Shown piece after piece: positions 28,058 to 37,657 of a DNA stretch of 64,000 nucleotides. This DNA is from Bacteroides eggerthii (GTDB lineage Bacteria > Bacteroidota > Bacteroidia > Bacteroidales > Bacteroidaceae), in NCBI RefSeq assembly GCF_025146565.1, contig NZ_CP102258.1:2636001-2700000 (forward strand). Reading direction: 5' to 3'. The position numbers and the translations under genes were made by a program. The notes under the pieces are model-generated. The model ran no database searches and was not told the DNA's origin. It worked only from the letters and a program-made list of their open reading frames with translations. Each line of letters opens with the position of its first letter. The stretch's first letter is position 1.

Positions 28058-28540
28058 ATGAATAATTTGACTTCTCGTGCTCTTGAGCTCCAGCGTTTGG
28101 CTCACGAGCTGATTTATCTTGGTGTAGACGGTGAGCCTATCTATTCAGACACCTTTTGCCGTTTGAATAAGGATGTCCTTCTGGAGTGCGATTCTCTTTT
28201 CTTGCTCCGGGGTAGCACCTCCGATGAAGAGGCCAATCTCTGTCTGGCTCTCCTTTTAGGTTATAATGCCACGATTTATGACTACGGTAATAAGGAGCGT
28301 AATAAGCAGTCTGTGCTTGATCGTGCTTTTGAGGTGCTCGAACAGCTTCCCGCCTCCTTGCTGAAAGTGCGCTTGCTCACTTATTGCTATGGTGAGGTCT
28401 ATGAAGAGGCCCTGCTTCGTGAAGCCCACGAGATAATAGGGAGCTGGGACAATACCTCGTTGTCCTCCGGACAGGCCGAGATCATTGAAGAGCTTCGTAA
28501 CATTGAGGAGAATCCTTATCCTTACGAAGTGATAGAATAG
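28058..28540 (+). CDS. upxZ: UpxZ family antagonist of other capsule loci
   Basis: 160 residues, soluble and acidic. It fits the UpxZ family by position directly after upxY, by length and by features such as the LRGSTSDEEANLCLALLLGY segment. UpxZ proteins block the UpxY antiterminators of other capsule loci, so that one capsule prevails per cell. Here it lies 55 bp after upxY. Its activity would be tied to the ON state of the invertible promoter. Confidence 0.88.
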   Translation: MNNLTSRALELQRLAHELIYLGVDGEPIYSDTFCRLNKDVLLECDSLFLLRGSTSDEEANLCLALLLGYNATIYDYGNKERNKQSVLDRAFEVLEQLPASLLKVRLLTYCYGEVYEEALLREAHEIIGSWDNTSLSSGQAEIIEELRNIEENPYPYEVIE

Positions 28541-28577
28541 GAAGAAAATAGAACTAAACTAAGACTTTTATATTTTT

Positions 28578-29213
28578 ATGGAACCAATTGAGAAGGATGA
28601 TCATTTCATTCCCGACGGAATGAATGCCTTTGAGCGTAACGTAAAGCGTATCGGCGACTGTATTCTGGCCCTTGGCGCGCTTATTGTTTTTTCTCCTTTA
28701 TTTTTACTCTGTTATATAGCGGTGAAGCGTGAAGACGGTGGTCCCGCTATCTTCAAGCAGGAGCGTATCGGGCGTTTCGGTCGTCCTTTCAACATCTATA
28801 AGTTTCGCAGTATGAAGCTGGATGCTGAGAAGCATGGCCCGGCCCTGTATGCCGGTGAGGGAGACTCCCGTATGACTAAAGTAGGCCGTTTTCTTCGCGA
28901 CCACCACTTGGATGAGCTTCCCCAGCTTTGGAACGTGTTCTGTGGTGATATGGCCTTTATCGGTCCCCGTCCCGAACGTCAGTTCTTTATCGACCAAATA
29001 ATGAAGGAGGATCCTCGCTATCGTTATTTGTTCCAGATCCGTCCGGGCGTCACATCATATGCCACTCTTTACAATGGCTATACCGATACTTTGGAGAAAA
29101 TGCTCCGCCGTCTGCGTTACGATTTGTTCTATCTGGAACACCGTTCTTGGGGCTTTGACATCAAGATACTTTTTATGACGTTTATGAATATAGTGTTCGG
29201 GAAGAAATTCTAA
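28578..29213 (+). CDS. Initiating sugar-phosphate transferase (polyprenyl phosphate)
   Basis: 211 residues. One N-terminal membrane segment (about 24-45) and the catalytic PglC/WcaJ core: KQERIGRFGRPFNIYKFRSM, then the ELPQLWNVFCGDMAFIGPRPE block. It moves a sugar-1-phosphate from a UDP-sugar to undecaprenyl phosphate and so starts the repeat unit on the inner membrane. In many Bacteroides capsule loci this gene is last; here it directly follows upxZ. Confidence 0.92.
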   Translation: MEPIEKDDHFIPDGMNAFERNVKRIGDCILALGALIVFSPLFLLCYIAVKREDGGPAIFKQERIGRFGRPFNIYKFRSMKLDAEKHGPALYAGEGDSRMTKVGRFLRDHHLDELPQLWNVFCGDMAFIGPRPERQFFIDQIMKEDPRYRYLFQIRPGVTSYATLYNGYTDTLEKMLRRLRYDLFYLEHRSWGFDIKILFMTFMNIVFGKKF

Positions 29214-29290
29214 ACTATTTTCTGAGATAAGCAGAATCCTGTTAGGAAGTCTCGATATTTCAGTATATCTTTGAATAAAATTAGGAAGTT

Positions 29291-29518
29291 ATGAGCAAAT
29301 CCAAACCATACGAAGAGCAGAAAACGGAAAATCAGATGGCGAGTGAAGCGTCGATGATGTATGAAACCGCTCGCAGTGTGGATGATTTCGTTGCATCTAT
29401 ACCTGTGGATTTTATGCAGAAACTTGCGGAACATGCCATCGCAGAATGTAAGGCAGGGCGAGGTATTCCTCACGAACAGGTTGAAGACTTGATTGATAGG
29501 CGAATGGGATGGAAATAA
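29291..29518 (+). CDS. Small antitoxin-like protein
   Basis: 75 residues, no cysteines, acidic and helical. The C-terminal part (FMQKLAEHAIAECKAGRGIPHEQVEDLIDRRMGWK) resembles the addiction-module antitoxins that precede ParE/RelE toxins in Bacteroidetes. A 22-codon frame overlaps its last ten bases and looks like the start of such a toxin. It has no relation to polysaccharide synthesis that I can see. The assignment rests on pattern only. Confidence 0.55.
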   Translation: MSKSKPYEEQKTENQMASEASMMYETARSVDDFVASIPVDFMQKLAEHAIAECKAGRGIPHEQVEDLIDRRMGWK

Positions 29519-29577
29519 ATTGGTTGTTTTCTGCGACAGAAGACTTGATTTCTCTTTTAAATAGAGTGAATGAATAG
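29509..29577 (+). pseudogene. Truncated ParE/RelE-like toxin stub
   Basis: ATG 29509 opens MEINWLFSATEDLISLLNRV followed by NE and a stop. The spacing of Trp, Ala, Asp-Leu-Ile fits the first helix of ParE/RelE toxins, which usually run to about 95 residues. The remaining 180 bp before the flippase gene hold no continuation. The overlap with the antitoxin-like gene is that of a real pair. A short chance frame is possible. Confidence 0.4.
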
Positions 29578-29621
29578 AAATTAGCTATTTAGTCAATACC
29601 CCCCAAGTGTTATTTATTATA

Positions 29622-29698
29622 CAAAATCTGACGATAAAATTATCATTATCTCTATTCTTAATTCGAAGTAATCTCTTGAAAATATATATCAGATTTTG
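29622..29698. repeat. 10-bp inverted repeat pair before the flippase gene
   Basis: CAAAATCTGA at 29622-29631 and its exact reverse complement at 29689-29698, 57 bp apart in AT-rich non-coding DNA. No function assigned. Confidence 0.35.
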
Positions 29699-29757
29699 GT
29701 AAATGCTTTAAAAGCAAATAGTCTGTTATAAAATGTTTTAATATAAATATATTTCAC

Positions 29758-31305
29758 GTGTCTGAATCTTCCCGGACTGCCAAGAGCATCAAAAATGCGA
29801 AGGTAGCCCTTATCTTTTATTTCATTAATTTAGTTCTTCAGTTCTTCTCTCGCAAAGTCTTTTTGGACTATTTGGGAGCGGAGGTGCTGGGACTGAACAC
29901 TACGGCGCAAAACCTGATAGGTTTTTTGAATCTGGCGGAGTTGGGAATTGGCGGTGCTATTGCTTTTACGCTCTACAAACCTATTTATGAAAAGAATACG
30001 CAAGTTATAAATGAAATTGTTTCCGTACAAGGATGGCTTTATCGGCGGGTGGCATACGTGGTAATAGTTGGTGCCTGCATTTTGATGTGTTTCTTTCCGT
30101 TGATTTTTGAAAAGGCAGAAGTTCCTTTGTGGTATGCTTACGGTTCGTTTTCCGTTCTGTTGGTCAGTACTCTCCTAAGCTACTTTGTCAACTATCGTCA
30201 GATAGTGCTGACTGCTGACCAAAAGGAATATAAGATAACGCTGAATATACAGGGCTTTAAGGTTATAAAAGTAATCCTGCAAATATTTGTTATCAGCTAT
30301 TTGAGCAATGGATATGTGCATTGGATGATTTTAGAGTTGCTGATGTCGGTCACTACGGCTATTGCTTTAGATAAGTTATTGAAGCGGGAATATCCATGGT
30401 TAAAAACGGTAGTGAATGATGGAGATCGGTTAAGGCGAATCTATCCAGAAATTATCAGTAAAACCAAGCAGGTATTTTTTCATCAAATAGCAGGATTTGT
30501 CCTTCTCCAGACCAGCCCTTTGATTATCTATGCTTATTCTTCCTTGACTTTGGTTGCTATTTATGGCAATTACATGCTTATAGTGACAGGGCTTTCTTTA
30601 TTAATGGATGCATTGTTACGGAGCGTGAATGCAGGGGTGGGTAGTTTAGTTGCAGAAGGTGACAAACGGTGTATTAAGCGGGTGTTTTGGGAATTGACTT
30701 CCTTGAGAATATGGCTTGCTTCTATTGCTTGTTTTGGGATGTATAAATTAGCTCATAGTTTTATTTCTTTGTGGGTGGGCGAGGAGTTTGTGTTAAATCA
30801 GTCTGCATTTTTCATATTAATAGGCATTACTTTTATTAATTTGGCACGGACGAACGAAACTTTCCTGTTTGCCTATGGTTTATTTCAAGATGTTTGGGCA
30901 CCTATGATGGAAGCCGCGCTTAATTTGGGGTTATCTGTAGTGTTAGGCTATTTTTGGGGGTTATCTGGCATTTTGTCTGGCGTCATTATCAGTCTGTTGC
31001 TCATAGTTTGTGGGTGGAAGCCTATTTTTTTGTACAGGTATGGGTTCAAGGAGAATATACTGGAATATGTAGTGCGACATTTAAAGTATTTCCTGTTGAT
31101 AGCCATTTCTTTTATTTGCATTTCTGTTCTATCAGATAGTTATTTATTAATACCGACATATTCTTATGGACAATGGGGCTTATATGCTTTAAAACTTTTG
31201 GCTTGCTATTCCATATTCAGCTTTTTCTTGTTCATAGGAGGGGATAATGCTTTTCGTTCATTAACGGTGCGTTTCAAGTCGTTATTAATGAATAAGTGTT
31301 CGTAA
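29758..31305 (+). CDS. wzx: Capsule repeat-unit flippase (Wzx type)
   Basis: 515 residues from a GTG start, with 12-14 membrane segments in the polysaccharide-transport MATE/MVF layout. It begins KNAKVALIFYFINLVLQFFSRKVF, as many Bacteroides flippases do. It would turn the undecaprenyl-linked repeat unit to the periplasmic face. It starts the AT-rich part of the locus. Confidence 0.85.
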   Translation: MSESSRTAKSIKNAKVALIFYFINLVLQFFSRKVFLDYLGAEVLGLNTTAQNLIGFLNLAELGIGGAIAFTLYKPIYEKNTQVINEIVSVQGWLYRRVAYVVIVGACILMCFFPLIFEKAEVPLWYAYGSFSVLLVSTLLSYFVNYRQIVLTADQKEYKITLNIQGFKVIKVILQIFVISYLSNGYVHWMILELLMSVTTAIALDKLLKREYPWLKTVVNDGDRLRRIYPEIISKTKQVFFHQIAGFVLLQTSPLIIYAYSSLTLVAIYGNYMLIVTGLSLLMDALLRSVNAGVGSLVAEGDKRCIKRVFWELTSLRIWLASIACFGMYKLAHSFISLWVGEEFVLNQSAFFILIGITFINLARTNETFLFAYGLFQDVWAPMMEAALNLGLSVVLGYFWGLSGILSGVIISLLLIVCGWKPIFLYRYGFKENILEYVVRHLKYFLLIAISFICISVLSDSYLLIPTYSYGQWGLYALKLLACYSIFSFFLFIGGDNAFRSLTVRFKSLLMNKCS

Positions 31306-31448
31306 GTTGAGATAAGCTGGTTTTATTTAATGACAATCTTCTTTTTTTAACTTGGAATGAGTGGGCTGAAGGGCGTCATTTAAAACCTTGTTGAAAGTGA
31401 GGAGGGAATTATTTAGAATTTACTAAAAATCTTTTGATCAAGAATGAT

Positions 31449-32603
31449 ATGACTAATGTACTATTTGATTTAATCTCGTTACAAGATTATCGTAGTGGGG
31501 GTGGAGAGTATGTTAAAAAGGTATTTGATGAATTACTGCTATGCAACTCAATTAATATATATGGCGTATATGATTCAGAATTATTATTTATAGATAATGA
31601 CTTTGATGAGTTTTCTAAACAAATAGAAATGTTTGATATTAGAAAGATGAAGTTGTCAAATATAATTAATGTCTGCAAAATTGATATTTTATTTATAGGT
31701 ATTATTCAAAGATATAATCCATATGATTTGAATAATATATACTGCAAAGTAATATGTGTTATGCATGATATTGGCGATATTGAAATTACCCAGAATAATA
31801 TCCATTTTATGTATAAGCATACAATAAAAAACTATATAAAATTAACTATTGACTATTGGAATGAGAAGAGTAAATATTCTACTAAAAATAGAGTTTTAAA
31901 ACAGTACGGTAATATTAGACAATTTTTAGGGAAAGCAAATGTTTCTTTATACACAGTTTCTAATTATTCGTCAAGTTCTATATTGTATTTTTTTCCCGAA
32001 TTGAAAGTGAAAAATATAACAGTATTGTATCCGCCGCCAAAAAGCTATATTCGTTGTGATAATATTGATGATGTAACAATACAGAATCTTTTTTCGTCAG
32101 GAAAAAGATATTTATTATTTGTAAATGCGAATAGAGATAATAAAAATTTCAATGTGTTGAATAAATGTATTGATAAAGTGGTTAGCAATTTTCCTAATAT
32201 GTATATAGTGGTTACTGGTTTAAATATGCAAGTTGAAACAAAAAATGTGATAGCTTTGGGCTATGTGTCTAATTCCGATATGGAAAATTTATATCAGAAA
32301 GCCTGGGCACTAATATATGCGTCATATACAGAAGGTTTTGGATATCCTCCTATCGAATCTTTAAAGTATTCAGTACCGGTAATAACTTCTAATGTCTGTT
32401 CTATGCCTGAAATATTATCAAATGCAGTATTATACTTTTCTCCTTTTTATGAAAATGATTTATTTTTTAAAATAGTACAATTACATAAAGAATATCAATA
32501 TTATCAATCTCTAAGTTACGAACAATATACAAAGATAAGAAAAAAGCAAGAAATTGATTTTGCTAAATTGATGAGTTGCATAATAGATAAAATAAATCAA
32601 TGA
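31449..32603 (+). CDS. Glycosyltransferase family 4
   Basis: 384 residues from ATG 31449; a TTG five codons earlier is less likely. GT-B fold. The donor-binding E-x7-E motif is EGFGYPPIE in the C-terminal half, followed by ESLKYSVPVITSN. It adds one sugar to the lipid-linked repeat unit at the cytoplasmic face. Very AT-rich. Donor and linkage unknown. Confidence 0.82.
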   Translation: MTNVLFDLISLQDYRSGGGEYVKKVFDELLLCNSINIYGVYDSELLFIDNDFDEFSKQIEMFDIRKMKLSNIINVCKIDILFIGIIQRYNPYDLNNIYCKVICVMHDIGDIEITQNNIHFMYKHTIKNYIKLTIDYWNEKSKYSTKNRVLKQYGNIRQFLGKANVSLYTVSNYSSSSILYFFPELKVKNITVLYPPPKSYIRCDNIDDVTIQNLFSSGKRYLLFVNANRDNKNFNVLNKCIDKVVSNFPNMYIVVTGLNMQVETKNVIALGYVSNSDMENLYQKAWALIYASYTEGFGYPPIESLKYSVPVITSNVCSMPEILSNAVLYFSPFYENDLFFKIVQLHKEYQYYQSLSYEQYTKIRKKQEIDFAKLMSCIIDKINQ

Positions 32604-32662
32604 ATGTGGTTCTGATCGGGTTCGGTCGTAGATTATATTGCTAAATTTGTATTTATATTAAT

Positions 32663-33538
32663 ATGTGTATTCGTGTTGCTGCTACAGTTATTCTTTATAA
32701 TCCGGATGAAATTAGTTTACTGTTAAATATTTCATCGTATATAAATGATGTTGATAAACTTTATGTTATAGATAATTCCGATTTTTCACTAAGTTCAAAA
32801 ATCGTGGAATACTTTCTTTCAATAAATCATATTGAGTATATAAATTTAGGAGGGAATAAAGGTATTGCATATGCATTGAACTATGCTGCTATCTCTGCTA
32901 TAAAGGCCGGGTATGATTGGTTAATGACAATGGATCAGGATAGTAAAGCGACTCCTTCAATGGTAAATAAATTGATGTCATTTGTATATGACAATAGAAA
33001 TAAGCATTTAGGAATTGTTGCCGCTCGTCCAATTTTTACTGACGAAACAGTTGAAGTAAGTTTGATACCGAAATATGAATATGTAGATGTGGTAATATCA
33101 TCAGGTAATGTTATAAACTTAGCTGCATATGAGGAAATAGGTGGATTCGAAAATAAATTATTTATAGACTCTGTTGATACAGATTTTTGCCTATCTCTGC
33201 ATCTTTTTAAATATAAAATCATTCAATTGAACACTGCATTATTTTTACATCGATTGGGAGACTGTAAAAGGAAATATTTTTTAGGGTTCATCAAAATGAC
33301 TCCTACATTTCATTCTGTGGTGCGTAGGTATTATATAACTCGTAACCGTTATTATTTGTTTGATAAATATAAGTATGAATTTAGAGATTGGATTCGTAGG
33401 GAAAAATATAAAAATTATAAGGAGTTTATAATGATATTGCTTTATGAACCTAATAAGTGGAAAAAAGTACTCGCTATTTATAAAGGTTGGAAAGATGCTC
33501 GGAAAGGTGTTTTTGGTGGTTTAAAAACAAATCTATAA
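32663..33538 (+). CDS. Glycosyltransferase family 2, rhamnosyltransferase-like
   Basis: 291 residues. GT-A fold with an N-terminal ATVILYNPDE segment, the metal-binding TMDQDSKA motif near residue 94 and a later VDTDFCLSLHLFKYKI segment as in rhamnosyl or galactofuranosyl transferases. It overlaps the open frame of the polymerase but not its chosen start. Donor unknown. Confidence 0.82.
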   Translation: MCIRVAATVILYNPDEISLLLNISSYINDVDKLYVIDNSDFSLSSKIVEYFLSINHIEYINLGGNKGIAYALNYAAISAIKAGYDWLMTMDQDSKATPSMVNKLMSFVYDNRNKHLGIVAARPIFTDETVEVSLIPKYEYVDVVISSGNVINLAAYEEIGGFENKLFIDSVDTDFCLSLHLFKYKIIQLNTALFLHRLGDCKRKYFLGFIKMTPTFHSVVRRYYITRNRYYLFDKYKYEFRDWIRREKYKNYKEFIMILLYEPNKWKKVLAIYKGWKDARKGVFGGLKTNL

Positions 33539-33564
33539 TCGACAGGTTAATTGTATTTGTAGAT

Positions 33565-34623
33565 ATGTTTTTAGAATTTATAGTTCTTTTTATTTTGCTT
33601 TGTTTTCTATCCTTCATACCAACGAAAAAAAATAGAGACATCAATATCGTATTCTCCTCCGTTGGATTATTGTTATTTCTTTTTGCTGCTTTTAGGGATG
33701 GTGATTATATTGATTCGCGAGGGGTACAATTAAGTGACTATGATGTTTATATATCATATTTTAATCATTATCAGGATGCACTTGTTGAACCGACATTTAA
33801 GTGGATTTCTCAGATTATTCATAGTTTTGATGGGGGGTATATATTTTTATTCTGCATATATGCTTTTCTGGGCCTGTATTGCAAGTTTCTTGCTATAAGT
33901 AAGTTATCAACATTAGTTTTATCGTCCGTATTAGTTTATGTTAGTCGTTTCTTTATGCTTCATGAGATGACGCAAATCCGTATTGGAGTAGCTTCTGGGT
34001 TAGTATTATTAAGTTATATATATATATATGAGAAAAATATAAAAAAGTTTTTGTTTTTTGTGCTTATAGCGACCATGTTTCATGTATCGGCACTTTTGGT
34101 AATTCCTTTTTATTATTTTAATTGTCATTCTATCAATAAACGTTTGTATGGATTCTTAATTCCATTGTCATACGTCTTTTATTTTACAGGTATAAAGGTT
34201 ATTTCATTGTTGAAATTATTACCTATAAACTTCATTCAGGCTAAAATAGATACATATTTGGAATTACAAGAAATAGGTGATAGTGTGGCTTCTGACATCA
34301 ATGTTTTTAATTGGGTACATATTGTGCAGTGTATTATTGCGTATTTGTTACTTAATAAGGTAGGAGAAATTGCTAAATATAATTCATATGCATATTTATT
34401 GATTAAAATATATATATACGCATTAGCTTTTTATGTGTTCTTTGCAACATTCCCAGTTCTTGCAGGTCGCGGTAAGGAACTTTTTTTAATCGTTGAAATT
34501 ATTGTAATTCCTTGGCTTACATATCTTTTTAAACCACGAATGATTGCTAAAAGTATAGTTGTTGCGTATGCGATTATAATAATGGGAATAGTAGTGTTTT
34601 ATGATAAAATAATACCTATATAA
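33565..34623 (+). CDS. wzy: Capsule polymerase (Wzy/EpsG type)
   Basis: 352 residues from ATG 33565, with about 10 membrane segments and a large external loop. The early region FRDGDYIDSRGVQLSDYDVYISYF is typical of EpsG-like polymerases that join repeat units in the periplasm. A longer frame starting inside the preceding gene is rejected, since those residues are charged and out of keeping. The next gene begins on the last base of its stop codon. Confidence 0.8.
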   Translation: MFLEFIVLFILLCFLSFIPTKKNRDINIVFSSVGLLLFLFAAFRDGDYIDSRGVQLSDYDVYISYFNHYQDALVEPTFKWISQIIHSFDGGYIFLFCIYAFLGLYCKFLAISKLSTLVLSSVLVYVSRFFMLHEMTQIRIGVASGLVLLSYIYIYEKNIKKFLFFVLIATMFHVSALLVIPFYYFNCHSINKRLYGFLIPLSYVFYFTGIKVISLLKLLPINFIQAKIDTYLELQEIGDSVASDINVFNWVHIVQCIIAYLLLNKVGEIAKYNSYAYLLIKIYIYALAFYVFFATFPVLAGRGKELFLIVEIIVIPWLTYLFKPRMIAKSIVVAYAIIIMGIVVFYDKIIPI

Positions 34624-35450
34624 TGTCACTTGCAATTTTGATGTCTACCTTTAATGGTGAGAAATATTTAAAGGAGCAAATAGATTCCTTACTAAATCAA
34701 GAATATGAAGCCTTTGATATCTATATTCGTGATGATGGATCCACTGATCAAACAGTTTCTATACTTGAGAATTATGAACATATATATCCCAATATATATT
34801 TGTTAAAAGATACACAAGGAAACATAGGCGTTTTCAAAAGTTTTATGTATTTATTGTCACAAGTGCATGCTGACTATTATATGTTTTGTGATCAAGACGA
34901 TGTATGGTTGTCAAATAAGATTTCCATGTCAATGAAACGTATGAATGAATTGGAGGATATTTATACTTTACAAATTCCACTTTTAGTTTTTACAGATTTG
35001 GTTTTGGTAAATCATAAATTGGATGTTATTGCAGAGTCTGTGTGGAAAATAACGAAAACAGTTCCTGACATTGCTTTAAAATATTTGAATGGAGTTTGTC
35101 CTATGGCCGGATGCACTATGTTGTTTAATGATGCGGCAAAGAAAGTGTCATTACCCATTAGTGATAAAGGTTGGGTACATGACTATTGGGTGGCCTTGTC
35201 TGTTGCAAAAAAAGGAATAATTGGGTATGTTTCTCAGCCGTTGATTTGGTATCGCCAGCATGGTATGAATGAAATAGGAGCTATTGGATATCCTAAAAAT
35301 ATGCTATGGGAAAAAGTAAAAAACATTCGTAAAACGCTTCGTATTAATTGGTGTTCATATAAGATGGTTCATTTTATAAATAATATTGGCTGGTTTGATT
35401 ATTTAATTGTGAAGATAAAGTACGCTATTATATTAAGAAAGATATCATAA
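34623..35450 (+). CDS. Glycosyltransferase family 2
   Basis: 275 residues. GT-A motifs: MSTFNGEKYLKEQIDSLLNQ, RDDGSTD and FCDQDDVW. Stop and start codons overlap by one base with both neighbours, so translation is coupled across three genes. Donor unknown. Confidence 0.88.
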   Translation: MSLAILMSTFNGEKYLKEQIDSLLNQEYEAFDIYIRDDGSTDQTVSILENYEHIYPNIYLLKDTQGNIGVFKSFMYLLSQVHADYYMFCDQDDVWLSNKISMSMKRMNELEDIYTLQIPLLVFTDLVLVNHKLDVIAESVWKITKTVPDIALKYLNGVCPMAGCTMLFNDAAKKVSLPISDKGWVHDYWVALSVAKKGIIGYVSQPLIWYRQHGMNEIGAIGYPKNMLWEKVKNIRKTLRINWCSYKMVHFINNIGWFDYLIVKIKYAIILRKIS

Positions 35451-36526
35451 TGAGAATTGCATTTGTAGTAGGAGATATCTCCTCGGCGGGAGGTATTGAA
35501 AGGGTTTTAAGTATCTTAAGTAATCTTTTTGTAGAACGTGGTCATGATATTACTATTGTTTCATTGTTTAGGGCTCATGAGAAAATGAATTATCATTTTA
35601 ATTCAAGTGTGAAAATAATATCTCTTTCTCATTATCAATATGCATTGAAAAAACAAGGAGGTATCCTAAGACTTTGTATGTTTGGGTTGATACTTACATG
35701 TGCTAAACGATATTTTAAAGTGAATAATTTTGATATCATTATGGGAGAGGGATTTCCTGTTAATCTAATTTTATATTTGATAGGAAAGAAACAGAATGTC
35801 GTGGCATGTGAGCATGTTTACTATAATTATTATTCAAAAATAGTTAGAAGACTAAGGCTTCTTATATATAAAAAATTTAAGGCGGTTGTAGTTTTAACTC
35901 AGAATGATAAAAGGCATTTTGATAGATATCTGAGCGAGGTATATGTTATTCCTAATCCAGTTCTTTCTAATCCTCAAAAGAAATCGGATATATCATCTTT
36001 AAAAATGATTTCTGTTGGCCGGTTAGAACCTCAAAAAGGATATGACATGCTTCTACAAGCTTTACCTGATGTTTTTAAACTTTTTCCCAAATGGAGATTG
36101 CACATTTGGGGAAGTGGGGTTTTGGAAAAGCACTTGATAAGGTTGCGGGACAAACTTCATTTACAAAACCATGTGATATTTTGTGGAGTAACTGATAACA
36201 TAGAACAAGAGTATATTTCTTCTTCATTGTTTATCATGTCTTCTAGATATGAGGGATTTCCAATGGTTTTAATTGAAGCTATATCTTATGGATTGCCCGT
36301 CGTTTCTTTTGATTGCCCTGAAGGACCGTCAGATATTTTGAAAGATGGTGGAGGGGTGTTAGTTCCTCCGAATGATATTGTTGGGCTGAAGAATGCAATA
36401 ATCCAAATGCTATTGAATGAAAATGATAGAAGGAAATGCGCAGCAGAAGGGCCAATAATTTCAAAAAAATACTCACCTGATAATATTTACTCATATTGGA
36501 GTTCTCTTCTAGATAAATTATTGTAA
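35450..36526 (+). CDS. Glycosyltransferase family 4
   Basis: 358 residues, GT-B fold. N-terminal acceptor motif GDISSAGGIERVLS; C-terminal donor motif EGFPMVLIE and the VVSFDCPEGPSDIL segment common in galactosyl and amino-sugar transferases. Last gene of the AT-rich block. Confidence 0.88.
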   Translation: MRIAFVVGDISSAGGIERVLSILSNLFVERGHDITIVSLFRAHEKMNYHFNSSVKIISLSHYQYALKKQGGILRLCMFGLILTCAKRYFKVNNFDIIMGEGFPVNLILYLIGKKQNVVACEHVYYNYYSKIVRRLRLLIYKKFKAVVVLTQNDKRHFDRYLSEVYVIPNPVLSNPQKKSDISSLKMISVGRLEPQKGYDMLLQALPDVFKLFPKWRLHIWGSGVLEKHLIRLRDKLHLQNHVIFCGVTDNIEQEYISSSLFIMSSRYEGFPMVLIEAISYGLPVVSFDCPEGPSDILKDGGGVLVPPNDIVGLKNAIIQMLLNENDRRKCAAEGPIISKKYSPDNIYSYWSSLLDKLL

Positions 36527-36539
36527 AATATAGATTGAA

Positions 36540-37640
36540 ATGTTGCATGATTTTCTAATCGTTGGTGCTGGACTTTTCGGTGCCACTGCTGCGCACGTCC
36601 TTACCCGTCGTGGAAAGCGGTGTTTGGTGATAGACAAACGCTCGCATATAGGCGGCAATGTTTATACCGAAAATGTGAACGGCATCAACGTTCACAAATA
36701 TGGTGCCCATATCTTCCACACAAGTAGCAAGGATGTATGGGACTTTGTTAACTCATTCATAGAGTTCAACCGCTACACAAACTCTCCCGTAGCCAATTAT
36801 AAGGGGAAGCTTTACAACCTTCCTTTTAATATGAATACGTTTTACCAAATGTGGGGAGTTATTACTCCGGAGCAGGCGGCTGCGAAGATAGAAGAACAAA
36901 GGCGGGAATCGGGAATTATCAATCCCCACAATCTGGAAGAACAAGCGATTTCTTTAATTGGGAAAGATATTTATTACACGCTTATCAAAGACTATACGGA
37001 GAAGCAATGGGGCAGAAAGGCTACGGAGCTTCCAGCTTTTATCATTCGTCGTCTTCCTGTGCGCTTTACCTTTGATAATAATTATTTCAACGATAAGTAT
37101 CAGGGAATCCCTATCGGTGGGTATACAAAGTTAGTAGAGAAACTGCTGGGAGAAATCGAAGTGAAGCTTGATACAGATTATTTTGAGAACAGGAAATACT
37201 TTGATTCCATAGCAGACAAGGTAATTTATACGGGCGAGATAGACCGTTATTTCGATTATCGTTTCGGACACTTGGAGTACCGGACAGTAAGTTTTGAAAC
37301 CGAACTGCTGGAGGGTGTTGCTAATTATCAGGGTAATGCGGTGGTGAACTACACTGATGCAGAGACTCCCTACACCCGTATCATCGAGCATAAACACTTT
37401 GAATTCGGGAATCAGCCGGATACGGTTATCTCGAAAGAGTACTCCAAAGAGTGGAAGCCGGGCGACGAACCGTATTATCCGGTGAACGATGAGCGGAACG
37501 GGGCTTTATATGCCCAGTACAAGGCGCTGGCCGATGCGCAGGAGAGGGTGCTCTTTGGCGGTAGGCTGGCAGAGTATAAGTACTATGATATGCATCAGGT
37601 AATCATAAGGGCTTTGAATCTGGAAAATTCTTTAGTTTAG
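36540..37640 (+). CDS. glf: UDP-galactopyranose mutase
   Basis: 366 residues, full length. The FAD-binding LIVGAGLFGA motif is at the N-terminus, followed by RCLVIDKRSHIGGN, and KWKPGDEPYYP-like conserved residues near the end. It interconverts UDP-galactopyranose and UDP-galactofuranose, so the capsule probably contains galactofuranose. Codon use and base composition are closer to the chromosome than to the preceding genes. Confidence 0.95.
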   Translation: MLHDFLIVGAGLFGATAAHVLTRRGKRCLVIDKRSHIGGNVYTENVNGINVHKYGAHIFHTSSKDVWDFVNSFIEFNRYTNSPVANYKGKLYNLPFNMNTFYQMWGVITPEQAAAKIEEQRRESGIINPHNLEEQAISLIGKDIYYTLIKDYTEKQWGRKATELPAFIIRRLPVRFTFDNNYFNDKYQGIPIGGYTKLVEKLLGEIEVKLDTDYFENRKYFDSIADKVIYTGEIDRYFDYRFGHLEYRTVSFETELLEGVANYQGNAVVNYTDAETPYTRIIEHKHFEFGNQPDTVISKEYSKEWKPGDEPYYPVNDERNGALYAQYKALADAQERVLFGGRLAEYKYYDMHQVIIRALNLENSLV

Positions 37641-37657
37641 AAAAATCAAAAAATAGT

